Below are positions 14,662 to 24,274 of a stretch of DNA of 64,000 nucleotides, in pieces (positions within the stretch are counted from its first letter, which is position 1; the number at the start of each line of letters is the position of its first letter). The stretch is taken from positions 1-64,000 of the forward strand of contig NZ_LZEX01000009.1 in assembly GCF_001676055.1 (NCBI RefSeq). Reading direction: 5' to 3'. The stretch is from Morganella psychrotolerans. Its GTDB lineage: Bacteria; Pseudomonadota; Gammaproteobacteria; Enterobacterales; Enterobacteriaceae. Made by a program: the position numbers and the translations under genes. The notes below the pieces were generated by a model. The model worked only from the letters and a program-made list of their open reading frames with translations. It did not search any database and was not told the origin of the DNA.

Positions 14662-17148
14662 TTAACCGGAGCATGGCAGCAATAGCATTCCGGTGGATAA
14701 ACTCATATCCTCCGGCAATGTTACCTCACATTGTTTTTTATCACTCCAGTGAACAGATAATATTTCTTTTGGAGATACGCCGACAATCCATGTTACGCCA
14801 TTTTCACCCACGATCCCCAATTCACGGTTATCGGCATTACGTACACTGGCACCAAGCGGTGGTTTACTACCGTCGGCCAGTGACAGCACTGCAAACAGTT
14901 TTTCACCTATCATTACCTGCATACGGCGATAACCTATAGCGCCTTTTGTCAGGGTGATATCCGTAGTCGTTTCCAGTGTTTCCATGTTGTCCGGCAGTTG
15001 GCTGGTATTGATCGATGCTGTGGATTTACGATAACTGCTGATATCCGGAAGTACTGCAAGCCCGAAATAGTTTGTTTTGGTGATACCATTTTCCAGTGGT
15101 ACACCATCGGCATTAGGTGTTTCAATCATCAGACGGGTATCGCCGTTAGCATTACGGTGTAATGCCACACCATGCAGTGTTGCCGTCATCCCTCCACTGA
15201 CAGAACCACCATAGCTGTGATATTGCCCCGGCACATAACTGGCATTAGCAGATAATACCGCCTGTGATAAGTTGCGGGAGTAATAACCGCTGAAGTTTGA
15301 CTGGCTATCCCGGTCCTGACCATGGGTATAACCGGTATTCAGATTATAGCTGCTCTGATCATCATATCCGCTGTAACCAACATTATGGCTGTATTGCGTT
15401 CTGCCGTTTGATCGGTTGGCATACTCGGAGAATGTCAGGCTGTGTCCGGAGTACAACGGAATGGAGAGATATACGTTAACAGCATCATCTTTATAGCCGT
15501 TCTGGCGCTCTGTCCGTGAGGCGGAAAGCGACAGGTTCACATTCTGTTGTGACAGTGCCGGAATGTTAAAATTGGTACTGGCGTAGATACCATATTGGGT
15601 CTGTGGTTTATCCGTCCAATAGGTACTGTATTGATAATTAACTGAAATATTAAAATCATCAAAATGTTTGTTCAGATAAACCTGGTAATTTTCTTTTTGG
15701 GCGCGACCGATGTCGCTGATACGCTCACTGTCCATAAATTGTGTCAGACTGCGGTAGTCCCGGTCAGCAAAGCGATAGCCGGCAAAGGTAATATCTGTGC
15801 GGATATTCTCAAAGGATTTTGAATAATTTACCCGGTATGAACGACCCTGTAACGATTTTTCAGATTGGCGGGCGATAGACTGGGTGATATCTACAGATAA
15901 TGCACCAAAGGCAAATAAATCACGACCAATACCTATCGCAGCAGATTGATAATCTTTACTGATTTGAGCACCACCGTACAGTGACCAGGCATTAGTCAGA
16001 CCATAAGAGAGTTCACCTGCAGCAACCGGGCTGCCCGCTAAATCATGTGCGTTATAACGTGTTTTACCTGCCGCTAATTTATAAATAAGGCGACCCGGGC
16101 GGGTCAGGTAAGGCAGTGACGCAGTGTTAATACTGAATTTTCTTTCTTCACCATTTTCTTCGCGGACAGTGACATCCAGCACGCCACGGATCCCGCTATC
16201 CAGAGTCTGGATACGAAATGGTCCGGGCGGAACAGAGGTTTCTGTAATCACGCGATCCTGACTGCGGACAGTAACGGTTGCGTTGGTATTTGCGACACCA
16301 ATAATTTCAGGTGCGTATCCGACCAGCTTTGGCGGGAGCATTCTGTCATCACTTTCCAGCGAGATACCGGTGTATTGCCAGGCATCGAAGACATCAGAAT
16401 AGAAGTAATTTTCGCCGACCGTCAGGATGGATGCGATGGTTTTTAATGATGTGAATGCATATAACCGACTAAAATCAAAATTACTGTCTTCCCGGCTAAA
16501 TTGATTACCGCTATTTTTCTGATAATTAGCGCTGTAGTCTCCGCGTAACCGCCAGACACCCAGGTTAACACCGGCAATACCGTTTGCAGATGCATAGGTT
16601 TGCTTTAGTCCGTCTGATTGGCTTGTCACATTGGCGTTGAGGTTATAATCAATAAATGCACCGTTTATACCCTCTTCCCAGAGTGCCGGAGGGGTCCAGT
16701 CCGGATCGCTGTACTCGAGCCATGCCTGCGGGATATTTAGTTTTAAGGAGAGTGTCGGAAGATCTACTTTTGTTTGTACACCGCTGAGTGCAGAGAAATC
16801 CAGGCATTTTCCATCATGAGAAAGTGTGATTTTTTCTTTTGATTCAGGAGTCAGGCCTAACAAGTCTGATGTATCGGCAGGAATACAAACAGAAGAGCCC
16901 TCAGATGCTGCTTTCTGCGGATAAACGGTGACATCACGCGGAGCACCCATGCGCTGCCCGTTAGTAAATAATGTCAGAATATAATCACCGGGCGGAACAT
17001 AACCGGCAACAGAAAATTGACTGAGATCCACATTCTGAAGGTCCTCTGCATCCAGGATATCAGTATTGAATTCAGACGCATAGACGGCTCCTGAGAACAA
17101 GCTGAATGCCAATGAAATGTGATATTTTGAATTGATGCGTCTGGACAT
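14662..17148 (-). CDS. mrpC: Outer membrane fimbrial usher, PapC/MrpC type
   Basis: 828 residues, normal for an usher. A signal peptide (HISLAFSLFSGAVYAS) is followed by the N-terminal chaperone-binding domain beginning FNTDILDAEDLQNVDLSQF, then the 24-strand barrel with its plug (NATVTVRSQDRVITE), and C-terminal domains with the terminal Cys pair (KQCEVTLPED and LLPCSG). Short motifs GPFRIQTL and GYRFADRDYRSL are usher hallmarks. It receives chaperone-subunit complexes and polymerises the pilus through the outer membrane. The gene has gaps of about 72 bases on either side, all in the same direction. The frame is intact. Confidence 0.95.
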   Translation of the reverse strand: MSRRINSKYHISLAFSLFSGAVYASEFNTDILDAEDLQNVDLSQFSVAGYVPPGDYILTLFTNGQRMGAPRDVTVYPQKAASEGSSVCIPADTSDLLGLTPESKEKITLSHDGKCLDFSALSGVQTKVDLPTLSLKLNIPQAWLEYSDPDWTPPALWEEGINGAFIDYNLNANVTSQSDGLKQTYASANGIAGVNLGVWRLRGDYSANYQKNSGNQFSREDSNFDFSRLYAFTSLKTIASILTVGENYFYSDVFDAWQYTGISLESDDRMLPPKLVGYAPEIIGVANTNATVTVRSQDRVITETSVPPGPFRIQTLDSGIRGVLDVTVREENGEERKFSINTASLPYLTRPGRLIYKLAAGKTRYNAHDLAGSPVAAGELSYGLTNAWSLYGGAQISKDYQSAAIGIGRDLFAFGALSVDITQSIARQSEKSLQGRSYRVNYSKSFENIRTDITFAGYRFADRDYRSLTQFMDSERISDIGRAQKENYQVYLNKHFDDFNISVNYQYSTYWTDKPQTQYGIYASTNFNIPALSQQNVNLSLSASRTERQNGYKDDAVNVYLSIPLYSGHSLTFSEYANRSNGRTQYSHNVGYSGYDDQSSYNLNTGYTHGQDRDSQSNFSGYYSRNLSQAVLSANASYVPGQYHSYGGSVSGGMTATLHGVALHRNANGDTRLMIETPNADGVPLENGITKTNYFGLAVLPDISSYRKSTASINTSQLPDNMETLETTTDITLTKGAIGYRRMQVMIGEKLFAVLSLADGSKPPLGASVRNADNRELGIVGENGVTWIVGVSPKEILSVHWSDKKQCEVTLPEDMSLSTGMLLLPCSG

Positions 17149-17221
17149 AATTCCTTTACCACCCGAATACGGCTGGAGTCATAGTTCCGGAAATGATCAC
17201 CCGGTATTGATTCCCATTTTA

Positions 17222-17803
17222 TTATTTATAATCAATAGAGAATCGGATTAAGCCCTGATAACTTCCGGCTTGTATCGGTAGCCCGGTCAGTTCTGGCTTA
17301 AGAAAATAACGCAAAAAAAGCGAGTTACCTGACTTATCCGTTAGCAGCATATTATTATGTAACGGGTAGTTCGTTCCGGGTGTCAGTAGCTTCATAGCGT
17401 TATCATGAAGGGATACACCCAGTCCCCGTGACGGGCCTTGCAACTCAAATGAGTCTGTATTCTCAGCCCTGATTCCGTCGAAGCGGATTATCCACGTTTT
17501 ACTATCAACAGAAGAAAAACGGCTGCTACAACCTTGTAACTCAATTTCAAATGGTTGGCGATATTTATCCCGGTTTACGGATTCAGAAAGCAGTGACAAT
17601 GTTAACGGAGTAATATTGACAGACTGATACCGGTTTTTCATCACAATTGTGCAGGGAGATGAAATAACACTCCCGGTCAGGCGGGTAGTTCCTGTCTTTT
17701 GCCTGAATGTATCCTCCGTATTTTTTGCATAGCCGGCAGAAGACACACATCCCAGTGTTATCATCATTGTCACATAGCAGATTGAACGTTGATAGATGCT
17801 CAC
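17222..17803 (-). CDS. Minor fimbrial subunit, MrpB/PapH-like anchor
   Basis: 193 residues with signal peptide (ICYVTMMITLGCVSSAGYA) and a pilin domain: TTRLTGSVISSPCTIVM, second Cys in LQGCSSRF, final strand IRFSIDYK. It lies between the major pilin and the usher, where Proteus mrpB and E. coli papH sit. PapH-type subunits end rod growth and anchor the pilus in the cell wall. The second fimbrial operon in this window has no gene at this position. The assignment to an anchor role is by position. Confidence 0.8.
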   Translation of the reverse strand: MSIYQRSICYVTMMITLGCVSSAGYAKNTEDTFRQKTGTTRLTGSVISSPCTIVMKNRYQSVNITPLTLSLLSESVNRDKYRQPFEIELQGCSSRFSSVDSKTWIIRFDGIRAENTDSFELQGPSRGLGVSLHDNAMKLLTPGTNYPLHNNMLLTDKSGNSLFLRYFLKPELTGLPIQAGSYQGLIRFSIDYK

Positions 17804-17832
17804 AACTATTCTCCTGCTATTTATATTAAAGT

Positions 17833-17853
17833 CCGCCAGTAGTATACCGGCGG
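17833..17853 (-). promoter_or_regulatory. Intercistronic hairpin after the major pilin gene
   Basis: CCGCC ... GGCGG inverted repeat in the gap between the major pilin and the next gene. On the minus strand it is followed by ACTTTAATATAAA. Hairpins here in fimbrial operons commonly stabilise or attenuate the transcript so that the pilin is made in excess; the sequence allows either. Confidence 0.5.
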
Positions 17854-17875
17854 TTTTTTCAAAGCGAACTACAGA

Positions 17876-18430
17876 TTATTGATAGCTGATACGGAAGTTA
17901 GTAATAGCACTGAACTGACCTTCTGCTACAGCCTGGTTAGCAGTAACTGCTTTTGCCAGAGCTTTGAATGACAGTGTATTATCACCTTTCTTATTAACCA
18001 TTTGGGATATTATGCTTTTTGCTTCTTCAAATTTGAAGCCATCAATGGCAATACCCAGGTTGTTGGTGTTACCTGTAGAGGTTGCTAACAACGTATTAGT
18101 TCCATCCGTGTAGTTCTGACCGGTAAAAGTCAGCTCCATGGTTTTAATTGCAACAGGTGCCCCCGGAGTTGAACCTGTACCAGTTGTGTTTAAATCACAA
18201 TTAGTCAGTTCAATATCGAAACCCACTTCAGCACTGTTACCTGCTTCTAATGATTTACGGGATAACTGACCAAAGGTAATTTCCTGGTTCAGTGATTTGT
18301 TCGCAATGTTACAAGGAGAATCAACAACGTTTCCGGTAAATTTAATGGTACCGGTGTTTTCTGCCAGGACACCGAATGAAGCAACAGATGCAGTGAAAGC
18401 AGTGATTAATACTAATTTTGAAAATTTCAT
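17876..18430 (-). CDS. mrpA: Major fimbrial subunit, MrpA-like
   Basis: 184 residues: signal peptide (KFSKLVLITAFTASVASFG, cut before ENTGTIKF), then a PapA/MrpA pilin domain with TGTIKFTGNVVDSPCNIAN, second Cys LTNCDLNT, and C-terminal strand FSAITNFRISYQ. It polymerises into the fimbrial rod on the cell surface through donor-strand exchange. It is the first gene of an eight-gene operon with the same order as mrpABCDEFGH of Proteus mirabilis. A hairpin follows it. The upstream ~1 kb is AT-rich and carries the promoter; no recombinase gene for promoter inversion is present beside it. Confidence 0.88.
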   Translation of the reverse strand: MKFSKLVLITAFTASVASFGVLAENTGTIKFTGNVVDSPCNIANKSLNQEITFGQLSRKSLEAGNSAEVGFDIELTNCDLNTTGTGSTPGAPVAIKTMELTFTGQNYTDGTNTLLATSTGNTNNLGIAIDGFKFEEAKSIISQMVNKKGDNTLSFKALAKAVTANQAVAEGQFSAITNFRISYQ

Positions 18431-19391
18431 GATGTATCCTTTTGAGGCGGAATTAGGTTAAATAAAATATCGGTTAGTTAGTGTTAATTACTTCTCTCTT
18501 TTGCTACTTTTACTTCATTACAGACAGAATTATAATTTTATGTATTACATATATGTAACATTGATTTAATTATGTAGCAGTGCATTATCATTTTAAATGA
18601 CACGAATGTAGAGGCTGTAATATCACTAAATATATTCATAAAAATAATTTAAGTTTCTTATCTCATTAAATTAATATTCAATGGAGAAAAGCAAAGGTGT
18701 TATTCATCAGGATGTACTGGTAACTAATTGTTTTTTCGGTTTATTTAAATTTATTAATAATCAAATTAAGACTATCTATACAAGTTTTAATTCTATGTTA
18801 ATTACATGCGTTTATATTAAAAAATAATATTTTTATAAAAAATGATATTTATCAAAAATATAGTATATTGCTATACAAAAAGATGTATTTATTTTATTTT
18901 TCTTAAATATTTAATGTTTAATTCATGAGGGAAATTAATTGTGTTGCGAGTAGTATAATCTACTAATTGCGCTTATCAAGTTAATATTTTACTTATTGAG
19001 GTGTTTTTTTACGTTTTTTTACTTAAGTGCATTATTATCTCTCTTGTTATATCGGTTATTGCGGTATAATAAACTGATAATGTGCTCAATATAGTTTCAT
19101 CAGGTTGTTTTTTTATTAATAATAATCATTAGTGCAGAGTTTTTTTTGTTATTTTGATGCCAAGTAAAATCTAAAAATGAGTACAATACTGATCCATTCG
19201 TAATTTCTTGTTTTTTAAGTAATTAAATTTACCCGTCGAGTTTTAAACAAATTGAGATTAGGTGTATATACGTATTAATTAACTGTATGCCACTATCCGG
19301 GCAAAAACAGCATTCCCTGCGGGCGGTTTTTCTGCTAAATATCATTCGGATATCTATTATTTCGAACTCAGCTGATAACAAGGACACCGCA
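18431..19391. other. AT-rich leader of the first fimbrial operon
   Basis: About 960 bases of strongly AT-rich DNA between the divergent mrpA-like and DUF5713 genes, with no supported gene. In Proteus mirabilis the equivalent region holds an invertible promoter next to mrpI; I searched by eye for a pair of ~20-base inverted repeats and did not find a convincing one. Several short hairpins and many A/T runs suggest binding by H-NS-type proteins. Confidence 0.6.
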
Positions 19392-19733
19392 ATGCCCGTA
19401 ACTAACCCAGCTATTCTGAATGCCAAACTCTTACATGATATGTACAACGACAGCTACTTTCCGGATCACCTGGTAAAGCGGGGGGAGGATATTTTGCTGC
19501 GTTTGTGCGAAACCCTGGAAAGTAACCCGCCGGCGGATTTGGCGGCACTGTATGTACTGACTGAGCGGGCAACAGAAGAATTTAATGATTTACAGGAGGC
19601 ATTTGGTGAGGCGGGAAGCGAGATTGAAACCGTTGCCCGTGAGTCTATTGGTAATTCTTTTTATATTATTGCCTGTGCCTATGGTTTTGAAGACGCCGAT
19701 CCGGAGGAATTGATCACGGAACGGGACTGGTAG
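19392..19733 (+). CDS. DUF5713 family protein
   Basis: 113 residues from the ATG at 19392, which follows AAGGACACCGCA; the open frame extends upstream but this start has the ribosome binding site and matches the family. Recognisable features are AKLLHDMYNDSYFPDHLVKR, ADLAALYVLTERATEEFNDL and the closing IACAYGFEDADPEELITERDW-like segment. The protein is acidic, soluble and probably helical, without signal peptide. Relatives are small cytoplasmic proteins of unknown function. A terminator hairpin separates it from the convergent EamA transporter gene. Confidence 0.75.
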   Translation: MPVTNPAILNAKLLHDMYNDSYFPDHLVKRGEDILLRLCETLESNPPADLAALYVLTERATEEFNDLQEAFGEAGSEIETVARESIGNSFYIIACAYGFEDADPEELITERDW

Positions 19734-19756
19734 GCCGATAAAAAATAAGAGACGGA

Positions 19757-19775
19757 TGCCGGCGGAAAGCCGGCA
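19757..19775. terminator. Bidirectional terminator
   Basis: TGCCGGC-GGAAA-GCCGGCA between convergent genes, with A-rich bases on the left and TTTATTTT on the right, so it can serve both directions. Confidence 0.8.
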
Positions 19776-19781
19776 CCCGAT

Positions 19782-20699
19782 TTATTTTACCGCCGCTGCA
19801 TTGTCAGCGGTTTTTTGTTTTTTCCCCTGACTGACCAGCAGCCAGACGGCAGCACTGACAATTAATGCGCCGAAGAAAAAATTCGGACTGAGTGTTTCAT
19901 CAAGCACCAGATATCCCCACAGGATACCGAATGGCGGGATCATAAATGTCACAGTTAGTGAGCGCATCGGACCAATGTCGGCAATCAACCGGAAATAGAG
20001 AATATACGCAATCGCGGTACACAGCAGTCCGACGGCAATGACACTGCCCCAGACCATCGGCTGCGCCCAATTAATATCCGGTCCGGTTGTGACGGAAAAA
20101 CCAAAAAACGGCAGAAGGAAAAGTGTGGCCCCCAACTGACTGCCGAATGCGACCAGTTTGGCATCCAGCCCGCCTTTGTCATTTATCCAGCGGCGTGTCA
20201 GGAAACCGGCGAATCCGTAACAGGCAGTTGCAGTCAGACACGCGAGAACCCCCCACAGTAAATAGGCAGAGGCCTGACTTTCACCTACCGTGGTGATGAC
20301 GACTATGCCAATCAAACCCAGTAACACACCCAACCATTTTCGCAGAGTCAGGGTTTCTGAAAAGAAAGCAAAACCAATTAATGCGCCCATCAGCGGTGTG
20401 GTGGCATTGAGGATCGCTGAGTAACCGGCGGGCAGCCATTGCGCCGCCAGGCAATACATAAAGAAAGGAATACCTGAGTTAATTACGCCCAGCAATAATA
20501 TCGATTTAAGTTTTCCGTCAAACCGGAGTGCCCGGCGCATGACCAGCAGGATCACGGCAAGACCGGCACAGCCGAAAAACACGCGCAGAAATGCCGTATT
20601 GACGGCACCTAACTGCGGTGCTGCCACCCGCATAAAAAGAAAACTGGCGCCCCAGATTGCCGCCAACAGTGTGAGTCTCAGATAGTCCGCCGCCCGCAT
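19782..20699 (-). CDS. EamA/DMT superfamily inner membrane transporter
   Basis: 305 residues arranged as ten transmembrane helices in two EamA repeats. Visible landmarks are LTLLAAIWGASFLFMRVAAP at the start, SGIPFFMYCLAAQWL in the first half, and the second-repeat FMIPPFGILWGYLVLDETLS with the typical E-L/P end of helix nine. Members export or import small metabolites such as amino acids; the substrate cannot be deduced. A basic tail (GKKQKTADN) faces the cytoplasm. It is divergent from the IutA-like receptor, with about 220 bases between them. Confidence 0.85.
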   Translation of the reverse strand: MRAADYLRLTLLAAIWGASFLFMRVAAPQLGAVNTAFLRVFFGCAGLAVILLVMRRALRFDGKLKSILLLGVINSGIPFFMYCLAAQWLPAGYSAILNATTPLMGALIGFAFFSETLTLRKWLGVLLGLIGIVVITTVGESQASAYLLWGVLACLTATACYGFAGFLTRRWINDKGGLDAKLVAFGSQLGATLFLLPFFGFSVTTGPDINWAQPMVWGSVIAVGLLCTAIAYILYFRLIADIGPMRSLTVTFMIPPFGILWGYLVLDETLSPNFFFGALIVSAAVWLLVSQGKKQKTADNAAAVK

Positions 20700-20832
20700 G
20701 GGGGTCTCCTTATTTTATGATGATTACGCGCCTGTGCTCAGGCGGGATAGGCCGCAGGGATCCGGGATACCCAACTGCACAATAATACACTTTGCATAAA
20801 TACAGCAGATAAATCATTAGAGAGAATATTTC

Positions 20833-20853
20833 TTCTTGTGATAATCATTCTCA
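20833..20853 (+). promoter_or_regulatory. Fur-box-like site upstream of the siderophore receptor
   Basis: TGTGATAATCATTCTCA contains the Fur core GATAATCATTCTC, close to half of the consensus GATAATGATAATCATTATC. It lies about 70-85 bases before the receptor start, so iron-dependent repression is likely. Confidence 0.75.
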
Positions 20854-20919
20854 GTCAATATTATTTACCATCCAAATGATGCCTTATTGATCCTCACTTA
20901 TTCTCACAGGAATTATGAC

Positions 20920-23133
20920 ATGCGTATTCGTTCGTTTTGGCTGCTCACGCCCTGCCTGACTGTTCTCACGCCTCCTCCGCTGCTGGCGGCACAATCACCG
21001 GATGCTGATGAGCCGATTGTGGTATCTGCCACGCGGGGTTACCGGACGGTTGCAGAAATGGCACAGACCACCTGGGTTATTGATAATGCGGATATTGCAC
21101 AACAGGCGGAAGGCGGCAAAGAGCTGAAAGATATTCTGGCGCAACTGATCCCGGGGATGAGTGTCAGCGGGCAGGGGCGGACGAATTACGGCATGAATAT
21201 GCGCGGGCGCTCAATGATTGTGATGGTGGACGGTGTTCGGCTGAATTCATCACGCAGTGACAGCCGCCAGCTCGATTCTATTGATCCGTTCAATATCAAT
21301 CATATTGAAGTGATCTCCGGCGCAACCTCTCTGTATGGCGGCGGCAGCAGCGGCGGCCTGATCAATATCGTGACTAAAAAAGGGCAGGCAGAAAAGCAGG
21401 TTGAAGTGCAGATTGGCGGCAAAAGTGGTTTTCATAATGGTTCTGATCATGATGAAAATGTGGCGGCAGCCGTCAGTGGCGGAAATGAACAGGTGACCGG
21501 ACGGATGTCGGTTGCGTATCAGCGCTATGGCGGCTGGTATGACGGCAAAGGCAATGAAGTGCTGATTGATAACACACAGACCGGACTTCAGTATTCTGAC
21601 CGTCTGGATGTGATGGGCTCCGGGACACTGAACATTGATGAAAACCAGAAACTGGAGCTGATGGCGCAATATTACAACAGTGAATCAGACGGTAAACACG
21701 GGATTGACCTTGGCAAAGATTTCTCTGCTGTGCTCGGCAAAGGAGCCGCCCGTAACAGTGATAAGCTGGATTCAGACCGGGTTCCCGGCACCAAACGTCA
21801 TCTGGTGAATCTGCAATACAGTAATCAGGATGTGCTCGGACAGGATTTGGTCGCACAGGTTTATTACCGCGACGAAACACAGACGTTTTATCCTTTCCCG
21901 GCGCTCGGCGGTAAAAAACCGGATTATGTGGTGAGCAGCATTAGTGCATCGGAGCAGAAAACTGATTTTTACGGCAGCAAAATCACCTTTAATAGTAAGC
22001 CTCTCGATAATCTGACACTGACTTATGGCGCAGATGCCGAGCATGAAAAATTCAGTGCTAATCAGAAGTTTTTCAATCTGGAAAAAGCAAAAGAGAGTAA
22101 CGGGCTGACGCTGGATTCGGCGTATAACACCGGGCGCTATCCGGGTTATACCACAACGAATATGGCGGCTTTCCTGCAAAGCAGCTATGACATTAATCCG
22201 TGGGTGACGCTGAGCGGCGGTATGCGTTATCAGTACACTAAAAACAAAGTGGATGATTTTGTCGGCTATCAGCAGCAGCAATTGATCGCGGAAGGAAAAG
22301 CCACTTCTGCGGATGCAATTGCGGGCGGAGAAACGGATTACAACAACCTGTTATTTAATGCCGGTGTTCTGGTGAATATCACCGATACACAGCAAACCTG
22401 GTTTAATTTCTCACAAGGCTTTGAAATTCCGGATATTGCCAAGTTTTATGGCACCGGTACGTATGGCAGTTCAGTTAACGGACATTATCCGCTGCTCAAT
22501 AGTGTGAATATTAATGATACGCGGGTTAAAGGCATTAAAGTTAACTCATTTGAACTGGGCTGGCGTTATACCGGTGACAGTCTGCAAAGTCAGTTAGCGG
22601 CCTATTATTCACTGTCTGACAGCAGCTATGATATCAATAAGAAAGACATGACTATCTTCCTGAAAGACGACAAACGCCGGATTTATGGTGTGGAAGGTGC
22701 GGTGGATTATTTTATTGCGGATACTGACTGGCGGGTGGGCTCAAACTTCAATCTGATCAAATCTGAGACAAAGTCGGGTGAACAATGGCAGAAATGGAGT
22801 GTAAAATTCGCCAGCCCGTCAAAAGTAACCGCCTATGTCGGATGGGAGCCGGATGACTGGACATTGCGTCTGCAAAGCCAGCAGTCATTCAACCTGACGG
22901 ATGCGGACGGACAAAAACTGGATGGGTATAACACCGTTGATTTCCTTGGCAGTTATCTGTTACCGGTCGGTAAAGTCAGCTTTGCTGTCGAAAATCTGCT
23001 GGATAAAGATTACACCACGGTCTGGGGACAACGCGCACCGATCCTCTACAGCCCGGCATACGGCGCTCCGGAGCTTTACAGCTACAAAGGGCGTGGCCGG
23101 ACATTTGCACTTAATTATCAGGTAACATTCTGA
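20920..23133 (+). CDS. TonB-dependent siderophore receptor, IutA-like
   Basis: About 737 residues from ATG 20920, which leaves a normal signal peptide (RIRSFWLLTPCLTVL). The plug domain strongly recalls E. coli IutA: EPIVVSATRGYRTVAEMAQT, GGKELKDILAQLIPGM, NYGMNMRGRSMIVMVDGVRL and GGGSSGGLINIVTKKGQ; the barrel ends TYVWGQRAP-like (TTVWGQRAPIL) and GRGRTFALNYQVTF with terminal Phe. IutA takes up ferric aerobactin; this relative probably uses a hydroxamate siderophore. There are no siderophore biosynthesis genes in the window, so it may serve for siderophores made by others. It is followed after 10 bases by a periplasmic binding protein and preceded by a Fur-like site. Confidence 0.9.
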   Translation: MRIRSFWLLTPCLTVLTPPPLLAAQSPDADEPIVVSATRGYRTVAEMAQTTWVIDNADIAQQAEGGKELKDILAQLIPGMSVSGQGRTNYGMNMRGRSMIVMVDGVRLNSSRSDSRQLDSIDPFNINHIEVISGATSLYGGGSSGGLINIVTKKGQAEKQVEVQIGGKSGFHNGSDHDENVAAAVSGGNEQVTGRMSVAYQRYGGWYDGKGNEVLIDNTQTGLQYSDRLDVMGSGTLNIDENQKLELMAQYYNSESDGKHGIDLGKDFSAVLGKGAARNSDKLDSDRVPGTKRHLVNLQYSNQDVLGQDLVAQVYYRDETQTFYPFPALGGKKPDYVVSSISASEQKTDFYGSKITFNSKPLDNLTLTYGADAEHEKFSANQKFFNLEKAKESNGLTLDSAYNTGRYPGYTTTNMAAFLQSSYDINPWVTLSGGMRYQYTKNKVDDFVGYQQQQLIAEGKATSADAIAGGETDYNNLLFNAGVLVNITDTQQTWFNFSQGFEIPDIAKFYGTGTYGSSVNGHYPLLNSVNINDTRVKGIKVNSFELGWRYTGDSLQSQLAAYYSLSDSSYDINKKDMTIFLKDDKRRIYGVEGAVDYFIADTDWRVGSNFNLIKSETKSGEQWQKWSVKFASPSKVTAYVGWEPDDWTLRLQSQQSFNLTDADGQKLDGYNTVDFLGSYLLPVGKVSFAVENLLDKDYTTVWGQRAPILYSPAYGAPELYSYKGRGRTFALNYQVTF

Positions 23134-23143
23134 GACTCTTTCT

Positions 23144-24244
23144 ATGCGTATATTGTTGTTGGTTGTAACCCTGGTCCTGAGCGTAGCAGCACAGGCTCAG
23201 ACCCGGATCATTACCGATCTGCAGGGCCGCCCTGTCGCAGTTAATACACCGGTAAAACGGCTGTTTCTGGCGGATGCCCGCGATATTCTGGCGGTGGATA
23301 TTGCCGCCGGAAAGAATCACCTCTCTTCTCTCAGCGGATGGAGTGATACGCTGGCGCATTATGCGCCGGATCTGGAAGCCGCGTATCTGGATGTGATGCC
23401 GGAACTGGCACGTTTACCGGTTCTGCCTAAGAGTAAAGACGGTACATTTGTGGTGGAAAATCTGCTGGCACTCTCGCCGGATGCGGTGCTGATGCATAAA
23501 TCGTCCTACGGGCTGATGAAAAGCTCAAATCTGCTGCCGCAACTGGAAGCCGCCGGGATCCCTGTGATTTTTATTGATTTTCGCAGTGATATGACAGAAA
23601 ACACGCCGAAGAGTATTCAGATCCTCGGGGAGTTATTTGACACACAGGACAGGGCTGATGCATTCACGGAATATTATCAGCTGAAACTGGCCGCGTTACG
23701 CAAACGGCTGCCGGAGCAGGCCGCCTCTGTATTGATTGAAAGCAACGCCGGGTTATTCGGTAATGAGTGCTGCAAGCTGTACGGGCGCACCGGTTTCGGT
23801 GAGTTAGCGGCACTGGCGGGCGGAAACAACCTGGTCAGCGGCTCAATACCGGCAAACGGCGCGGAAAGCAGCGTTGAGAATATCCTGCATCTCAACCCGC
23901 AGTTTTATGTGCTGACCGGTGCTGACTGGAAACAATATAACCGGCGTTCAGAAGCGGTGAGCCTCGGCTATGGCGCACCGTCTGAGCCGGCGCGCAAAGA
24001 GATGAACGCGCTGATGAACCGGCAGGGTCTTGCGTCACTGGAAGCAGTAAAATCACAGCGGGTGATGGCGGTTTACCATAATTTTTATAACAGCCCGCTG
24101 AACATCTTTGCTGCGGAGGCACTTGCGGCATTTTTCCATCCGCAGGCATTCAGTGATCTGAATCCGCAGGCCGAAATGATCTCATTTCATCAGCGGTTTA
24201 CGGCAATCAGTGGTGCCGGGACATTTTGGGTGACCGCGCAGTAA
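23144..24244 (+). CDS. Periplasmic binding protein of a siderophore or cobalamin-type ABC system
   Basis: 366 residues with signal peptide (RILLLVVTLVLSVAAQAQ) and a TroA/FecB-like fold: an N-terminal lobe with TRIITDLQGRPVAVNTPVKR, a middle segment LLALSPDAVLMHKSSYG, and a C-terminal lobe with TGFGELAALAGGNNLVSG and ENILHLNPQFYVLTGADW. It would bind an iron chelate after outer-membrane uptake by the receptor encoded 10 bases upstream and hand it to an inner-membrane permease. No permease or ATPase gene follows; the operon ends at a terminator, so it must share a transporter encoded elsewhere. The NECCKLYG segment with paired Cys is unusual for the family. Confidence 0.82.
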   Translation: MRILLLVVTLVLSVAAQAQTRIITDLQGRPVAVNTPVKRLFLADARDILAVDIAAGKNHLSSLSGWSDTLAHYAPDLEAAYLDVMPELARLPVLPKSKDGTFVVENLLALSPDAVLMHKSSYGLMKSSNLLPQLEAAGIPVIFIDFRSDMTENTPKSIQILGELFDTQDRADAFTEYYQLKLAALRKRLPEQAASVLIESNAGLFGNECCKLYGRTGFGELAALAGGNNLVSGSIPANGAESSVENILHLNPQFYVLTGADWKQYNRRSEAVSLGYGAPSEPARKEMNALMNRQGLASLEAVKSQRVMAVYHNFYNSPLNIFAAEALAAFFHPQAFSDLNPQAEMISFHQRFTAISGAGTFWVTAQ

Positions 24245-24274
24245 TTTGTTCCTTCATCAAGGTATATTATGCAT

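Noticed and set aside
18431-19391. Invertible promoter element like that of Proteus mirabilis MR/P fimbriae
   Set aside because: No convincing pair of ~20-base inverted repeats by eye and no recombinase gene nearby.
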